Source: a virus. From it: 29,630 nt of DNA. A model generated the notes under the pieces. The model searched no databases. It had not been told where the DNA came from and saw nothing but the letters and a program-made list of their open reading frames with translations. Below are positions 22,511-29,227 of this stretch, piece by piece (position 1 is the stretch's first letter; every line of letters begins with the position of its first letter). The DNA lies in IMG/VR virus record IMGVR_UViG_3300044940_000199, positions 1-29,630 of that record; one strand, given 5' to 3'. The position numbers were made by a program, and so were the translations under genes.

Positions 22511-23139
22511 TCCATGCCTCCTGCGTGCGCGCTCTTGCGCGCCTTCTTGACGCTGACAACATGACCAACGAACAGGCCCAACTTCTCCGGATCGCACTCA
22601 CGACCCTCGCGCAGCAGCTGCCTCACGAATGCGCATAGCGTCTGCGGGTGAACCTGCTCGTTCATCGTCACATCTGGCGGAGAAACCTTCAGCATAGGGG
22701 TGCCGTCATCATCCAGAACAAACACCCGCCCGGACTTGATGGCTTCCGCCACGACAACGGCCTCATTGGACCCTGACCGTGGATAGCGCAGGGTGATCGT
22801 CCGCGACAGCAGATCAGCACCTCCGATCTCATTGAGGTGCGCAATAGCCTGCGCGCGCTTGCCACTGTCTTCCTTCGGCAGCGTGCCGGCAACAAAATCC
22901 TCCAGCACAACACGCAGGCCATCGTCGGTCGTGAACTCAGACAGAGATAGCGCCATCATAGCATCCGGCAGCGTCTTACGCCGCAGCTGCTCATAAGCGC
23001 GCTTTGCTGCGGCTGCGGCTTCCTCCAGCTGCTCTGCCATGAGGCGAGCATTTTCGAGGTTCGCTGCCAGCTGGCGCAGCTGTGCGATGTCTGAGGAAGG
23101 CGCTTGCGCGCCTTCCTTGAAGTCATCGGCGATGTCCAT
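22507..23139 (-). CDS. Conserved phage replication-block protein, unknown function
   Basis: The start is ATG 23139 (TGATG overlap; GAGG eight bases upstream); the GTG one codon earlier is less well placed. The 210-residue protein begins with a coiled coil (about residues 18-60: LRQLAANLENARLMAEQLEE), then a strand-rich part (LRVVLEDFVAGTLPKED; AHLNEIGGADLLSRTITLRY) and a C-terminal helical part (LCAFVRQLLREGRECDPEKL). I recognise no family. It is the second gene of the minus-strand block. Confidence 0.65.
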   Translation of the reverse strand: MDIADDFKEGAQAPSSDIAQLRQLAANLENARLMAEQLEEAAAAAKRAYEQLRRKTLPDAMMALSLSEFTTDDGLRVVLEDFVAGTLPKEDSGKRAQAIAHLNEIGGADLLSRTITLRYPRSGSNEAVVVAEAIKSGRVFVLDDDGTPMLKVSPPDVTMNEQVHPQTLCAFVRQLLREGRECDPEKLGLFVGHVVSVKKARKSAHAGGME

Positions 23140-23960
23140 CACATCACCTCGTCGTCGCCAGCGCTGACGCTTTCCTGATGTGATGCCTCAGCTGTGAGAT
23201 CTGCCTTCACCTCGCCAGAGATGATGGACGCGCGGAACGCACGCGCTTCGCTCAGCAACAACTTGTAGTTGCTGAGTTCGGGGATTGCAACCCCTCGCTC
23301 TATCCGCCACCCGGACCACGAACCTTCCGCATTGCTCTCAGAAATGACGGAAAGGTTGTAGGTGCGGTAGTAGAGTGGCGGCACGAACGTTTCACCGTTC
23401 TTGTCGGTGAGACGCTCTGTTGTCGCCAGAGTCAGCCACTTGCGCGCCTTCTTCAGCTGAGTGCTGGCGAGGCCAATGAACGAACGCCGCATGCCAGCAC
23501 TCAGGTTCAGAACATAGAACTGCGCCGTCTCCTGAATGCTGTTGCCGTTCGGCAGAACGTTGCGGCGCTTGCCCTGGTCTGATGCGCTGGCGAGGATCGC
23601 ATCGCTGTGATGGATGGCGATCAAGCCTTTGCCGCTGTTCTTAGGTGCCCATTCCAGCCACACACGCTGGAAATAGACAGGCACCACGACCAGCGGTTCG
23701 GGGAACGTCTCGCCAGTGCTGACATCACAGATGTCGCCTGCGTGCGCGTCCGGGATGTAGAGGGCGCTGTTGCGGTCCAGCTGAGGCGACAAGGCCTGGA
23801 GGATCGTCAGGCGCGGGATCGTGATGTCGCGCGCAGTGACATTCTCCAGACCAGCACCAGCGTCCGCAGCAAAGTCATCTGCCACCGACGCTGTCAGTTC
23901 GCTCGAGTTGTTGGGGACGAGAGTGAGAGGCTCAGGACGAGCCTCGTTCTTTTTCGCCAT
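23139..23960 (-). CDS. Possible ssDNA-binding protein, first gene of the block
   Basis: ATG 23960 has GGAG eight bases upstream; a GTG nine bases earlier overlaps that site. The 273-residue protein carries ITIPRLTILQALSPQLDRNS (near residue 47), then PDAHAGDICDVSTGE and LVVVPVYFQRVWLEWAP, a pattern seen in a widespread phage protein family next to replication genes and sometimes annotated as ssDNA-binding. The acidic C-terminus (SAGDDEVM) fits single-stranded DNA binding proteins. The assignment is only suggestive. It is the promoter-proximal gene of the replication operon. Confidence 0.6.
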   Translation of the reverse strand: MAKKNEARPEPLTLVPNNSSELTASVADDFAADAGAGLENVTARDITIPRLTILQALSPQLDRNSALYIPDAHAGDICDVSTGETFPEPLVVVPVYFQRVWLEWAPKNSGKGLIAIHHSDAILASASDQGKRRNVLPNGNSIQETAQFYVLNLSAGMRRSFIGLASTQLKKARKWLTLATTERLTDKNGETFVPPLYYRTYNLSVISESNAEGSWSGWRIERGVAIPELSNYKLLLSEARAFRASIISGEVKADLTAEASHQESVSAGDDEVM

Positions 23961-24040
23961 AATGCTCACTCCAGGACACTTAGCACCACGCCCATCGCAG
24001 TGCGCTTTTGGTCCGTAGCCTTATTCGCTTATCTCGCGTC

Positions 24041-24065
24041 GGAAAAAAAGTAGGTTTGCTGACGC
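24041..24065 (-). promoter_or_regulatory. Operon-leader motif, copy 2
   Basis: It matches 10543-10567 at 23 of 25 positions and lies 81 bases upstream of the first replication-block gene. Related but weaker strings (GCAGAAAGTGGGTTTCTA at 24231, GAAAAACTGTAGGTTTTCC at 24327) occur further into the gap. Probable promoter, operator or initiator site. Confidence 0.5.
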
Positions 24066-24238
24066 TGAAGCCTCGTGTGAAGAACGGCACCACGCTGCAA
24101 CGTAGAAGCCTCTACGCGACGAACGTGCTCATAGTGAACAGCCGTGACACTGGTGCGGCGCTGGTGTAACGGGGCGGCGGACCGGGGCGGCGATTAGGAC
24201 CGGAACGGCCCTAACGACCGCTGGAAATGGGCAGAAAG

Positions 24239-24324
24239 TGGGTTTCTACGGCCTGGCCGTCGCCGGCATATAAGGGTAGCGCGGACCTCGCTGGACCGCC
24301 CTAGAAACCCATTAGAATGGGTTT
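24239..24324. promoter_or_regulatory. Cluster of inverted repeats (TGGGTTTCTA / TAGAAACCCA)
   Basis: TGGGTTTCTA at 24239-24248 is the inverse of TAGAAACCCA at 24302-24311, and AAACCCAT (24305-24312) pairs with ATGGGTTT (24317-24324) across four bases. The shared arm allows alternative pairings. The segment 24294-24312 recurs, inverted, at 11165-11183. It could be an operator, an origin hairpin or a terminator, but no T-tract follows. Confidence 0.55.
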
Positions 24325-24533
24325 TCGAAAAACTGTAGGTTTTCCCTGACTTTGCGCGACCGACCGTTACGGAAGCGGCTCCAAAAAAGTGACGCCGAGG
24401 GCCAAAAAGTTGTTTTCATCGGGTGAAGGGTAGGGTAAAGTGACTTTGCCGCTGGTGAGCAGGGCCCCGCTAAAGCCCCCTCCCACCGGTCTGACTGGTA
24501 GGCCCGGACCCCGACAGGCGCTCGACGCGAGGG

Positions 24534-24613
24534 GTGGACAACCAGGAAGGAACGCTACGGCGTTACCCTTCTTCCGGCTCTGGTTTCCAGCAGACTGTCC
24601 ACCGGAAGGTGGA
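24534..24613 (+). ncRNA. Structured leader RNA candidate
   Basis: GTGGACA (24534-24540) pairs with TGTCCAC (24596-24602). Inside, ACCAG (24541) pairs with CTGGT (24580), GAAGG (24546) with CCTTC (24567), and AACGC-TACG-GCGTT (24551-24564) closes with a UACG loop, giving one long interrupted helix. TCCACC-GGAA-GGTGGA (24598-24613) is a second perfect hairpin that uses the same bases as the outer helix, so the two are mutually exclusive. No known riboswitch family is recognised. It would lie in the 5' leader of the gene at 24683. Confidence 0.5.
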
Positions 24614-24616
24614 GGC

Positions 24617-24682
24617 GATCGGCTCTAGTGCTCAGCCGCTGCGGCGGCTGGCACTTCACCTTAGTCATCCCGGAGGAAAGAA
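24617..24682 (+). promoter_or_regulatory. Repeated leader element, copy A (divergent)
   Basis: It shares GATCGGCTC, GTG and the hairpin CAGCCGC-TGCG-GCGGCTG with the four downstream copies, then departs and ends in CCCGGAGGAAAGAA before ATG 24683. It lacks the downstream CCGATC that closes the outer helix in the others, so it may be the oldest or a degenerate copy. Confidence 0.7.
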
Positions 24683-25072
24683 ATGAACCTGATCCGTGCA
24701 CTCGAGGCGCTCCACTTCGACACGTGCGAGGAATATCTCTACGTGAAGAGGCGCTTCGCGGAGGAAACCTCCAAAGGCGAGATCGCAGAAACCCTCTTCA
24801 AAAAGAGGGTGATGATGCAGGCGATGTGGGACGGTCTGTGGAAGATCAACTTTCCAAAGATCTGTAACCTCAGCGCTAGCGAAATCCTCGCTGTCGTCAG
24901 GAACGTCGAAAACGAGCTCACTGACGAGATCGTTATGGCAGCAGAGGGCATCGCCGAAACTGGCGAGTTGAACAGCACCGACGCGATGATGCGTCAGGTG
25001 GCTGCGCTCCGCATCGCTGGCAAGGCGAAGCTCGTCAAGCAACTGCGGTGCATCATCAAGCACGCGGAGTAA
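24683..25072 (+). CDS. Unknown early protein
   Basis: It has a strong GGAGG six to seven bases before ATG. The 129-residue product is acidic and helical (RRFAEETSKGEIAETLFKK; SASEILAVVRNVENELTDEI) with no membrane segment and no family I recognise. It is the first gene of the rightward unit, behind the structured leader and copy A of the repeated element. Probably an early host-interaction or regulatory protein, judged by position only. Confidence 0.65.
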   Translation: MNLIRALEALHFDTCEEYLYVKRRFAEETSKGEIAETLFKKRVMMQAMWDGLWKINFPKICNLSASEILAVVRNVENELTDEIVMAAEGIAETGELNSTDAMMRQVAALRIAGKAKLVKQLRCIIKHAE

Positions 25073-25149
25073 GGTCGGCTCCGGTGTCCAGCCGCTGCGC
25101 TGCGGCGGCTGGCATCCCGAACCGATCGTGGTTCGTAATGGAGGAAGTC
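25073..25149 (+). promoter_or_regulatory. Repeated leader element, copy B
   Basis: It begins directly after the preceding stop codon. GGTCGG (25073) can pair with CCGATC (25122-25127); between them CCAGCCGC (25088) pairs with GCGGCTGG (25105-25112). GAACC (25119) can instead pair with GGTTC (25130-25134), which uses part of the CCGATC arm. The element ends in ATGGAGGA, supplying the ribosome-binding site for ATG 25150. No T-tract follows any hairpin. Confidence 0.8.
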
Positions 25150-25515
25150 ATGCTGAAGGAAGTCCGCGAAATCGTCACCAAGGCTCTCGACGAGGCGATC
25201 GCTGCAAAGGCGAGCTTCGTGAAGCTGATCTCCGATGGCAATTTCAGCCCGGAGGCACTCGACATTTACCTAAGGAAGAAGGCTGCGAAGGAAGCGGCCT
25301 TGTATTTGGACATCCGCGTCTCGAAAGCCAACAACGAGAGCGAGGCAATCGAAGCTGCCGAGGAAGTCAAGCGGCAGCTGACCGAAGATGCTCTCTACAT
25401 CTGGGCCGAACGCGAAGAAAATCCGACGATCGCCTACTGGGCCAATCCCAGGATGGATGGCAAGTCGGATATCGTCAGGGAGATTGACAAGCTCTTGAGG
25501 CAAGCTGCAGAGTAG
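25150..25515 (+). CDS. Unknown helical early protein
   Basis: The start is ATG 25150, five bases after GGAGG; the ATG at 25138 is part of the repeated leader. The 121-residue product is charged and helical (VREIVTKALDEAIAAKASFV; EAIEAAEEVKRQLTEDALYI). No domain recognised. It lies between leader copies B and C; the stop TAG supplies the first base of copy C. Confidence 0.65.
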   Translation: MLKEVREIVTKALDEAIAAKASFVKLISDGNFSPEALDIYLRKKAAKEAALYLDIRVSKANNESEAIEAAEEVKRQLTEDALYIWAEREENPTIAYWANPRMDGKSDIVREIDKLLRQAAE

Positions 25516-25593
25516 GTCGGCTCCGGTGTCCAGCTGCTGCGCTGCGGCGGCTGGCATCCCGAACCGATCGTGGTTCATCATGGAGGAAAAACG
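25515..25593 (+). promoter_or_regulatory. Repeated leader element, copy C
   Basis: Almost identical to copy B. The hairpin arm reads CCAGCTGC against GCGGCTGG, so a C-G pair has become U-G and pairing is kept. Outer arm GGTCGG (25515) with CCGATC (25564-25569); alternative hairpin GAACC/GGTTC (25561-25576). It ends in CATGGAGGA before ATG 25594. Confidence 0.8.
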
Positions 25594-25812
25594 ATGGCGG
25601 AGTTCACGATCAATCCTGTGCGCACCTACGCAACGAAGCAAGCTGCCAGGAAGGCTGTTGCTCGGCTCGGGCTGAGCAATGTGCCGCACACGATCATCAC
25701 TGCAGAAGTGACAGCAGGGGATGGGGAAATCCTCATTCGCTACTATCCGCTGTTCATTGGGGAGCGTGCCCTGAGTGCAGGTGCACACTTCCACTTCAAC
25801 GTGATCGGCTGA
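25594..25812 (+). CDS. Unknown small early protein
   Basis: This 72-residue protein starts at ATG 25594 behind the leader's GGAGG. It has one basic helix (TYATKQAARKAVARLGLSN) and a strand-rich C-terminal half (HTIITAEV; GEILIRYYPLFIG; HFHFNVIG). No family recognised. The stop codon overlaps leader copy D. Confidence 0.6.
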   Translation: MAEFTINPVRTYATKQAARKAVARLGLSNVPHTIITAEVTAGDGEILIRYYPLFIGERALSAGAHFHFNVIG

Positions 25813-25906
25813 TCGGCTCCGGTGCCCAGCCGCTGCGGCGGCTGGCATCCCGAACCGATCATGGTTCCGCCTGACAATTCCGTCAGGCGATATGGAGGGC
25901 AGACTA
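25811..25906 (+). promoter_or_regulatory. Repeated leader element, copy D, with extra hairpin
   Basis: GATCGG (25811) pairs perfectly with CCGATC (25855-25860); the main hairpin is CCAGCCGC-TGCG-GCGGCTGG; the alternative GAACC/GGTTC is present. An additional hairpin, CGCCTGAC-AATTCC-GTCAGGCG (25868-25889), has been inserted between the conserved part and the ATGGAGGG ribosome-binding site. Confidence 0.8.
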
Positions 25907-26848
25907 ATGGCTCACGAGGTCGAAACGATGGCCTATGCCAACGAGGTTCCGTGGCATGGCCTGGGCAAGAATGTGCCGCCCAACGCAACGGTGGACGAGA
26001 TGCTGGTGGCTGCCGGCCTGGATTGGCAGGTTACCAAGCAGCCGCTCTACCTGCGCCGTGCGGATGGCACCTATCGTGCCACCAAGCGGTTCGCGCTGGT
26101 GCGCGACAGCGATGAGGAGATACTCACCTACACGAGCGAAGGCTGGACACCATTCCAGAACCGTGATGCGCTCAACTTCTTCCGGCGCTTCGCGGAAGCT
26201 GGCAGCATCAGCCTGGAGACGGCTGGCAGCTTGCGCAGAGGGAGGGTGATCTGGGCTTTGGCCAAGATCAACCATTCGTTCGAGGCCAAGCGCGGCGACC
26301 GCGTCAATGGCTATATCCTGCTGGTGTCACCTCACGAGGTCGGCAGCGCAATCAGTGTGCGCACCACCAGCGTGCGCGTTGTCTGCGCGAACACGATGGC
26401 ACTGGCGACGCGCACCGATGAGGGTGTCCACTATCGCCAGAACCACATGAGCGAGTTCGACGAGGCGGCTGCGCGTGCCGCTGTCGAGCGTGCTCATGAG
26501 CACATGAGTGAGGCGGCACGTCAGGCCAAGACGCTCGCCAATCTCAAGCTGGGGATGCACGACACGGTGCGCTTCCTCGGCCAGTTCTTCGGGCATCCGC
26601 AGATGAGCGATGAGGAGATTGCCGACGAGGAACGCTGGTCGCAGTCGCTGCGCGGTGTCATGGAGAGCGTGATCAGCGCGCCTGGTGCCGACCCTGGCAC
26701 CGGTTGGGGTGTCCTGGCCGGTGTTACCCACTGGTGCGACCACGTTGCTGGCCGCAGCGCCGATGCGCGGCTGACGCGCAGCTGGCTTGGCGACTACGCG
26801 CGGCTGAAGGAAGATGTCAGCGATGGCCTGATGATGCTGGCCAGCTGA
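25907..26848 (+). CDS. DUF932 family protein
   Basis: The start is ATG 25907, eight bases after GGAGG. The 313-residue protein shows the DUF932 (phage/plasmid-like TIGR03299) pattern: NEVPWHGLGKNVPPNATVDE at residue 11, LYLRRADGTYRATKRFALVR, then SEGWTPFQNRDALNFF and VRTTSVRVVCANTMALA. These proteins are common in phages and plasmids, are often strongly expressed early, and have no settled biochemical role. It has normal family length. Confidence 0.9.
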   Translation: MAHEVETMAYANEVPWHGLGKNVPPNATVDEMLVAAGLDWQVTKQPLYLRRADGTYRATKRFALVRDSDEEILTYTSEGWTPFQNRDALNFFRRFAEAGSISLETAGSLRRGRVIWALAKINHSFEAKRGDRVNGYILLVSPHEVGSAISVRTTSVRVVCANTMALATRTDEGVHYRQNHMSEFDEAAARAAVERAHEHMSEAARQAKTLANLKLGMHDTVRFLGQFFGHPQMSDEEIADEERWSQSLRGVMESVISAPGADPGTGWGVLAGVTHWCDHVAGRSADARLTRSWLGDYARLKEDVSDGLMMLAS

Positions 26849-26857
26849 CAGCCAACA

Positions 26858-26888
26858 CTGCGAGCGTCGCGCGGTGCGACGCTCGCAG
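26858..26888 (+). terminator. Strong intercistronic hairpin
   Basis: CTGCGAGCGTCGC (26858-26870) pairs perfectly with GCGACGCTCGCAG (26876-26888) across a five-base loop. It lies ten bases after the DUF932 stop and has no T-tract, so it may be a processing or mRNA-stability hairpin rather than a classical terminator. It replaces the repeated leader in this one gap. Confidence 0.6.
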
Positions 26889-26921
26889 CCTTACCCCAAC
26901 CTCAGGGCTGGAGACTTACAG

Positions 26922-27788
26922 ATGAACGACCTGAACGAGATGACTGGCCAGGAGCTGGTCGAGCTGTACAACGGAATCGCCGCGCGCAACGGCTGGAAGA
27001 AGGTGACGAGGTTTTCGTCACGCCAGGAAGGTGTGCGGCGCGTCCAGATCCTCATGGACATGGAGAAGCAGAAGGCAGAAGACAAGAACAGCAACGCGGA
27101 GGATGCGGTGACAAAGAGCGCGCTGCGCATCGCTGCTGCTGCCAAGGCAGAAGAGGAAGCAATCGCTGCCGCGAAGGCTGAGCGTGCTGCCGAGCGTGCT
27201 GCCGAGCGTGCCGCGAAGAAGGCTGCACGCAACACGCCGGAGGCCAAGGCTGCGCGCGCTGCTGAGCGTGCTGCTGCGCGTGAAGCCAAGGCGGCTGCGC
27301 GCGCTGCGCTGAAGGTTGAGCGCGAAGCTGAGCGTGCCGCCAAGAAGGCTGAGCGCGACGCTGCGCGCGACGCTGCGCGTGCTGCCAAGAAGGCTGAGCG
27401 CGACGCTGCGCGCGACGCTGCGCGTGCTGCCAAGAAGGCTGAGCGCGCAGCCCAGAAGGCTTCGCTGCTCAGCCGTGCTGCTGCTGCGTTCGGCGATGTT
27501 GAGTCCGATCTCAGCGACAAGATCGGAAGCCTTCCGGCGGCCAGCACGGTGGCCAGCCGCGTGAAGCGCCAGCCTCGCGATCGGGTGCCGCGCGGCAAGT
27601 ACACCAACAAGAAGATGTTCCCGATCGACAACAAGAACCCATTCCGCAAGGGCAGCGCGTCGTGGGCTGGGTTTGAGGTGGTGATCAACGAACCTGGCAT
27701 CACGCTGCGCGAATACCTGGAGCGTGGCCTGCGTCGGCAGAGCATTTTCTACGCGATCAGGCAGCAGTGGGTGCGGCTGGAGGATTGA
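26922..27788 (+). CDS. Ala/Lys/Arg-rich histone-like protein
   Basis: The start is ATG 26922 with GGAG nine bases upstream. The 288-residue protein has an N-terminal module (TGQELVELYNGIAARNGWKK, then RFSSRQEGVRRVQIL), a long low-complexity helical stretch (about residues 68-185) built of AKKAERDAARDAARA-type repeats, and a C-terminal basic domain (RGKYTNKKMFPIDNKNPFRK; ITLREYLERGLRRQSIFYAI) that could be a DNA-binding helix-turn-helix. The N-terminal module resembles one seen in small phage proteins with DUF3489-like features. A nucleoid- or DNA-binding role is inferred from composition. Confidence 0.7.
   Translation: MNDLNEMTGQELVELYNGIAARNGWKKVTRFSSRQEGVRRVQILMDMEKQKAEDKNSNAEDAVTKSALRIAAAAKAEEEAIAAAKAERAAERAAERAAKKAARNTPEAKAARAAERAAAREAKAAARAALKVEREAERAAKKAERDAARDAARAAKKAERDAARDAARAAKKAERAAQKASLLSRAAAAFGDVESDLSDKIGSLPAASTVASRVKRQPRDRVPRGKYTNKKMFPIDNKNPFRKGSASWAGFEVVINEPGITLREYLERGLRRQSIFYAIRQQWVRLED
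27339..27428 (+). repeat. Two perfect 45-bp coding repeats
   Basis: 27339-27383 and 27384-27428 are identical, followed by an 18-base partial third copy. Each encodes 15 residues, AKKAERDAARDAARA. In-frame expansion within the charged helix of the Ala/Lys/Arg-rich protein. Confidence 0.92.
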
Positions 27789-27870
27789 TCGGCTCCGGTG
27801 TCAGGCTGCTCTCGAAAGAGGGCAGCCTGCATCCCGAACCGATCATGGTTCGTCATGGAGGAGAGGGCAA
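27787..27870 (+). promoter_or_regulatory. Repeated leader element, copy E, rewritten hairpin
   Basis: The flanks match the other copies (GATCGGCTCCGGTG; CATCCCGAACCGATC; CATGGAGGA), but the main hairpin has a different sequence: CAGGCTGC (27802-27809) with GCAGCCTG (27822-27829), extended by CTC/GAG around a GAAA loop. The stem is kept although most of its bases changed, which is direct evidence that the structure matters. GATCGG (27787) pairs with CCGATC (27839-27844) and overlaps the preceding stop. Confidence 0.82.
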
Positions 27871-28914
27871 ATGGCCAACCACGTCATGACTATCTATCGC
27901 GCCAACGACGGCGCTGTGATCTTCAGCGGCGAATACCCTTCCTTCTGCGAAGCGGTGAACGCTGCTGTGGTTCATGGATTTGACCTCAGCGGTGCTGATC
28001 TCAGCTGGGCTGACCTGCGCGGGGCGGTTCTGCGCAATGCTAGCCTGTGCTTTGCTGATCTGCGAAACACCAATTTGCGTGATGCAGATCTGACAGGCAC
28101 CAACCTCAACAGCGCTGATCTGCGCAGTGCTGATCTGCAGAACGCCAACCTTAGCGACGCTGATCTTCGTTGCGCAGACATGCGTTGCGCGATCCTCACA
28201 GGCGCCAATTTGAATAAGGCTGACCTGAGGGACGCGAACATGTCAAAGGCCAAGATGAATGGCGCGTCGCTGGCCTACGCGAACGCAAACTGCGCCAACT
28301 TCGATGGCGCAAATATGCAGCGCGTCATTGCGAATGAAGCGGGCATGTGTGGCGCTTCTCTGCACAGCGCTGACTTGCGTCGCGCTGTGCTCAAAGGTGC
28401 CGATCTGTTCGATGCCGACTTGTCCGGAGCAGATCTGTCCGACGCCAAGATGGAAGGCACAAGGTTGAGTGGCGCTGTGCTGAACAACGCGGTGCTGCGC
28501 AACGCGATCATGGTATGCGCGAACCTGACTGGCACACAGATGCGTGGCACTGACCTGAGCACTGCGTGGCTTTTCGGAGCGAGGATGCCAAACACAGATT
28601 TGCGTGGTGCAGCGCTGCCGGATGTGCCGACCGTCCGTAACATCGATGCGGCGATCCTGAATGCGATCGGCCAAGACAGCGCTGGCCTGGACATGGCCTG
28701 CTGGCACAGCCGCTGTTGGACCACACACTGCCGTGCTGGGTGGGCAGTTGCGCTGGCAGGCAAGAAGGGCAAGGATCTGGAGACCAAGATCGGCACCAAC
28801 GCTGCTGCAGCACTTATCTATGCAGCCAGCACGCCAGGCGGTTGCATCGTTCCAGACTGGTATGCGGAGAAGGAAGAGGCGATCGCCGACATGCGCAAGC
28901 GCGCAGGACTCTAA
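27871..28914 (+). CDS. Pentapeptide-repeat protein with conserved C-terminal domain
   Basis: The start is ATG 27871 behind the leader GGAGGAGAGG. The 347-residue protein has about 40 A(D/N)LxxA-type pentapeptides from about residue 31 to 245 (for example DLSGADLSWADLRGAVLRNA), which form a right-handed beta-helix. The last ~90 residues (MACWHSRCWTTHCRAGWAV; AALIYAASTPGG; PDWYAEKEEAIADM) match a domain often attached to phage pentapeptide proteins. Some family members mimic DNA and bind gyrase; that role is only possible here. Confidence 0.88.
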   Translation: MANHVMTIYRANDGAVIFSGEYPSFCEAVNAAVVHGFDLSGADLSWADLRGAVLRNASLCFADLRNTNLRDADLTGTNLNSADLRSADLQNANLSDADLRCADMRCAILTGANLNKADLRDANMSKAKMNGASLAYANANCANFDGANMQRVIANEAGMCGASLHSADLRRAVLKGADLFDADLSGADLSDAKMEGTRLSGAVLNNAVLRNAIMVCANLTGTQMRGTDLSTAWLFGARMPNTDLRGAALPDVPTVRNIDAAILNAIGQDSAGLDMACWHSRCWTTHCRAGWAVALAGKKGKDLETKIGTNAAAALIYAASTPGGCIVPDWYAEKEEAIADMRKRAGL

Positions 28915-28938
28915 CACAGACATGAAGGGAGAAGAGAA

Positions 28939-29184
28939 ATGAGCAGATGGTTCCGCGTTGTTGGGTATGGCACCAATGGCGGTGCTGCCAAGCGCAGCGC
29001 TGAGGCTGCATGGGAATCCGCCCTGCGTGCAATTCCAGAATGGCTGCATGGCTCACAAACCGCTCGCTTCCATCTCACTCTGGTGGAAGGCACCACACGG
29101 AAAGCAGTTGAATCTGCCGATGTGTCTCGCTCCAACGGGAGACACAGGCGTGGAGAATGGTGGGTGGTGCAGACAAGTCGGTGA
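28939..29184 (+). CDS. Unknown small protein
   Basis: This 81-residue protein starts at ATG 28939 after AAGGGAGAAGAG. It is basic and has an aromatic strand at each end (MSRWFRVVGYGTNGG; RRGEWWVVQTSR). No family recognised. It is the last gene before the CCTAGG array and is not preceded by the repeated leader. Confidence 0.6.
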   Translation: MSRWFRVVGYGTNGGAAKRSAEAAWESALRAIPEWLHGSQTARFHLTLVEGTTRKAVESADVSRSNGRHRRGEWWVVQTSR

Positions 29185-29198
29185 CCCATTCACCAAGG

Positions 29199-29227
29199 CT
29201 AGGGCGGCTGGGGAGTGCCGCCCCTAG
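29199..29227 (+). terminator. GC-rich hairpin at the head of the array
   Basis: CTAGGGCGGC (29199-29208) pairs with GCCGCCCCTAG (29217-29227) with one bulged base and an eight-base loop, 14 bases after the last stop codon. It may end early transcription, though no T-tract follows. Its right arm is the first unit of the tandem array, so the array may have grown from it. Confidence 0.5.

Larger units (their letters stand above)
23961..24682. other. Divergent control region between the two operons
   Basis: About 720 bases without a supported gene separate the leftward replication operon from the rightward early genes. It holds the leader motif (24041-24065), GC blocks with GGGGCGG repeats (about 24170-24195), several inverted repeats around TGGGTTT/AAACCCA (24239-24324), a possible weak promoter (TTGTTT near 24411 and TAGGGT near 24432), and a compact structured leader (24534-24613). 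It probably contains promoters for both directions and is a candidate replication origin, though no iterons of a known initiator are recognised. Confidence 0.65.

Noticed and set aside
24440-24628. Possible small gene of 62 codons in the control region
   Set aside because: Overlaps the structured leader, lacks a convincing ribosome-binding site, and the composition is unlike its neighbours.
25073-25149. Rho-independent terminators at the repeated leader hairpins
   Set aside because: Stems are strong, but none of the five copies has a T-tract, and each leads straight into a ribosome-binding site.
26891-27745. Ala/Ser/Arg-rich minus-strand frame opposite the histone-like gene
   Set aside because: A product of the low-complexity repeat read backwards.
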